Shown piece after piece: positions 63,325 to 64,000 of a DNA stretch of 64,000 bases. The translations under genes and the position numbers were made by a program. The notes under the pieces were generated by a model, which was not told the origin of the DNA, ran no database searches, and saw nothing but the letters and a program-made list of their open reading frames with translations. This stretch comes from CAYSWV01 sp964434865 (GTDB lineage Bacteria; Cyanobacteriota; Cyanobacteriia; Thermostichales; Thermostichaceae), in the NCBI GenBank assembly GCA_964434865.1, contig CAYSWV010000001.1:1-64000 (forward strand), in the 5' to 3' direction. Positions within the stretch are counted from its first letter, which is position 1; each line of letters begins with the position of its first letter.

Positions 63325-63496
63325 TAATGTCTTGAGCAGGTTAGTTGAATCAGATTTGCTTGATCGGGGATAGGTTGCAGTTCCTTGAAGATCCGCAGAC
63401 TCTACTCACTAGTATTGCTGAGTCCGATTGGTTCCCAAAACTAGAATTAGGTTAAAAGTACACCCCAATTTCTTAATGTAGGCTGCTTAGCTCAGT

Positions 63497-64000
63497 TTAG
63501 CTAGCACTATTAAAATTCACAACTGGCTCTGAGGTCTCGGGGTGAAAATAGCTGTAGATCTGCTGGGCTAACTTGGGGCCAATGCCGGAGACGTGCGCCA
63601 ACTCGTCAGGGGTTGCCGTTTGAATCCGAGCGATAGAGCGAAATTCTTCCATCAATAATTTTTGACGGTGGCGACCCAAACCAGGGATTTCATCTAAGAT
63701 CGAGGCGTGTTGCCGAACCGAGCGTTGTTGTCGATGGAATGAGAGAGCAAATCGGTGCGCTTCATCTCGTAAGCGTTGTAGCAGGAGCCGCCCCGGATCA
63801 TTCGCATCTAATTTGATCGGCACTGGATTGCCCGGCAGAAAGATTTCCTCTTCTCGTTTAGCCAACCCAATGATAGGCAAGTGATCTAATCCTAAATGGG
63901 CCATAACAGCACACACAGCCGAGAGTTGCCCTTTACCCCCATCTATCAGAATCAGATCAGGCTGATCCTCAGGTCCCATTTTGCTAAAGCGGCGGCGAGC
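63497..64000 (-). CDS. uvrC: UvrC, C-terminal part (gene continues past the window)
   Basis: 3' part of excinuclease subunit C, which cuts damaged DNA on both sides of a lesion. The reading frame runs off the right edge (first visible codons ARRRFSK). LILIDGGKGQLSA is the RNase H-like nuclease motif with the catalytic Asp; DEAHRFALSFHRQQR is the following conserved block. The last 55 residues form the double helix-hairpin-helix (IPGLGRHRQKLLMEEF, VSGIGPKLAQQIYSYF). Terminal residues look intact. Confidence 0.96.
   Translation of the reverse strand, partial: ARRRFSKMGPEDQPDLILIDGGKGQLSAVCAVMAHLGLDHLPIIGLAKREEEIFLPGNPVPIKLDANDPGRLLLQRLRDEAHRFALSFHRQQRSVRQHASILDEIPGLGRHRQKLLMEEFRSIARIQTATPDELAHVSGIGPKLAQQIYSYFHPETSEPVVNFNSAS

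Noticed and set aside
1..64000. tRNA genes, rnpB, tmRNA, SRP RNA
   Set aside because: I looked for T-loop consensus and known core motifs and found none; a covariance-model scan would be decisive.

Overview
The window looks like part of a non-marine-picoplankton cyanobacterial chromosome of moderate G+C. Evidence for this includes UDP-sulfoquinovose synthase (sqdB), the NDH-1 maturation factor CRR6, Vipp1/IM30, cyanobacterial RNase E with an arginine-rich tail followed by rnhB, a CobL-type cobalamin methyltransferase, the LivK-like urea/amino-acid binding protein, and several small families that I know only from cyanobacteria (for example DUF2811). I saw only three copies of the HIP1 octamer GCGATCGC by eye, although the GATC tetramer is frequent. 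Three 100-base runs of N (3360-3459, 22473-22572, 43535-43634) are assembly gaps of unknown true size. I found no tRNA, rRNA, transposase or CRISPR array.

Layout. 1-3.1 kb: the tail of a WecG/TagA-type glycosyltransferase, then ftsE, ftsX, a small conserved gene and rimI in one direction. 3.1-3.7 kb: a 15-bp tandem repeat array around a gap. 3.7-10.5 kb: a helix-turn-helix regulator, an MBL-fold protein, trpG, an ABC-F ATPase, a receiver-kinase hybrid, and a crr6-bioD-like pair. 10.5-15 kb: a 1.1-kb non-coding stretch, rne, rnhB and a small gene. 15-19 kb: sqdB, a bacterial PARG-like protein and a large GNAT protein. 19-23.4 kb is the most accessory-looking part: two orphan genes, then a compact RlaP-like / Thg1-like / RlaP-like cluster that resembles an RNA 3'-to-5' repair module. 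23.4-34.3 kb: gatA, thrC with a MoaD/ThiS-like carrier, a mannose-1-phosphate-type cupin, a degenerate receiver, a DUF3500 protein, two ABC-2 permeases without an ATPase, an ArsA-HSP20 ATPase and a rhodanese-like protein. 34.5-43.5 kb: vipp1, a periplasmic binding protein, glgP, a YciI-like protein, a YggT protein, apt, an Ig-like/haem protein and cobL.

43.6-56.4 kb: a small zinc-ribbon protein, a TIGR03032-TPR-glycosyltransferase-like fusion, a squalene/phytoene synthase family enzyme, lipA, an MscS channel, der, an M16 peptidase homologue without the zinc motif, a long coiled-coil protein and a small SRPBCC-like protein. 56.4-57.0 kb: no gene, but a tight cluster of DnaA-box-like 9-mers that makes this a candidate replication origin. 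57-64 kb: two small cyanobacterial genes, a secreted MRJP/SMP-30-like propeller, sufU, an RNB-family protein whose catalytic aspartates look lost, phoU and the 3' part of uvrC.

Most of the window is housekeeping. Two themes stand out beyond the individual genes. First, short intergenic sequences are repeatedly duplicated in tandem with periods of about 8-25 bp (often 12, 15, 16 or 22), sometimes across a start or stop codon. Second, many otherwise recognisable families here have lost their catalytic residues (MBL-fold, BioD-like, receiver, rhodanese, M16, RNB), which suggests structural or regulatory roles.
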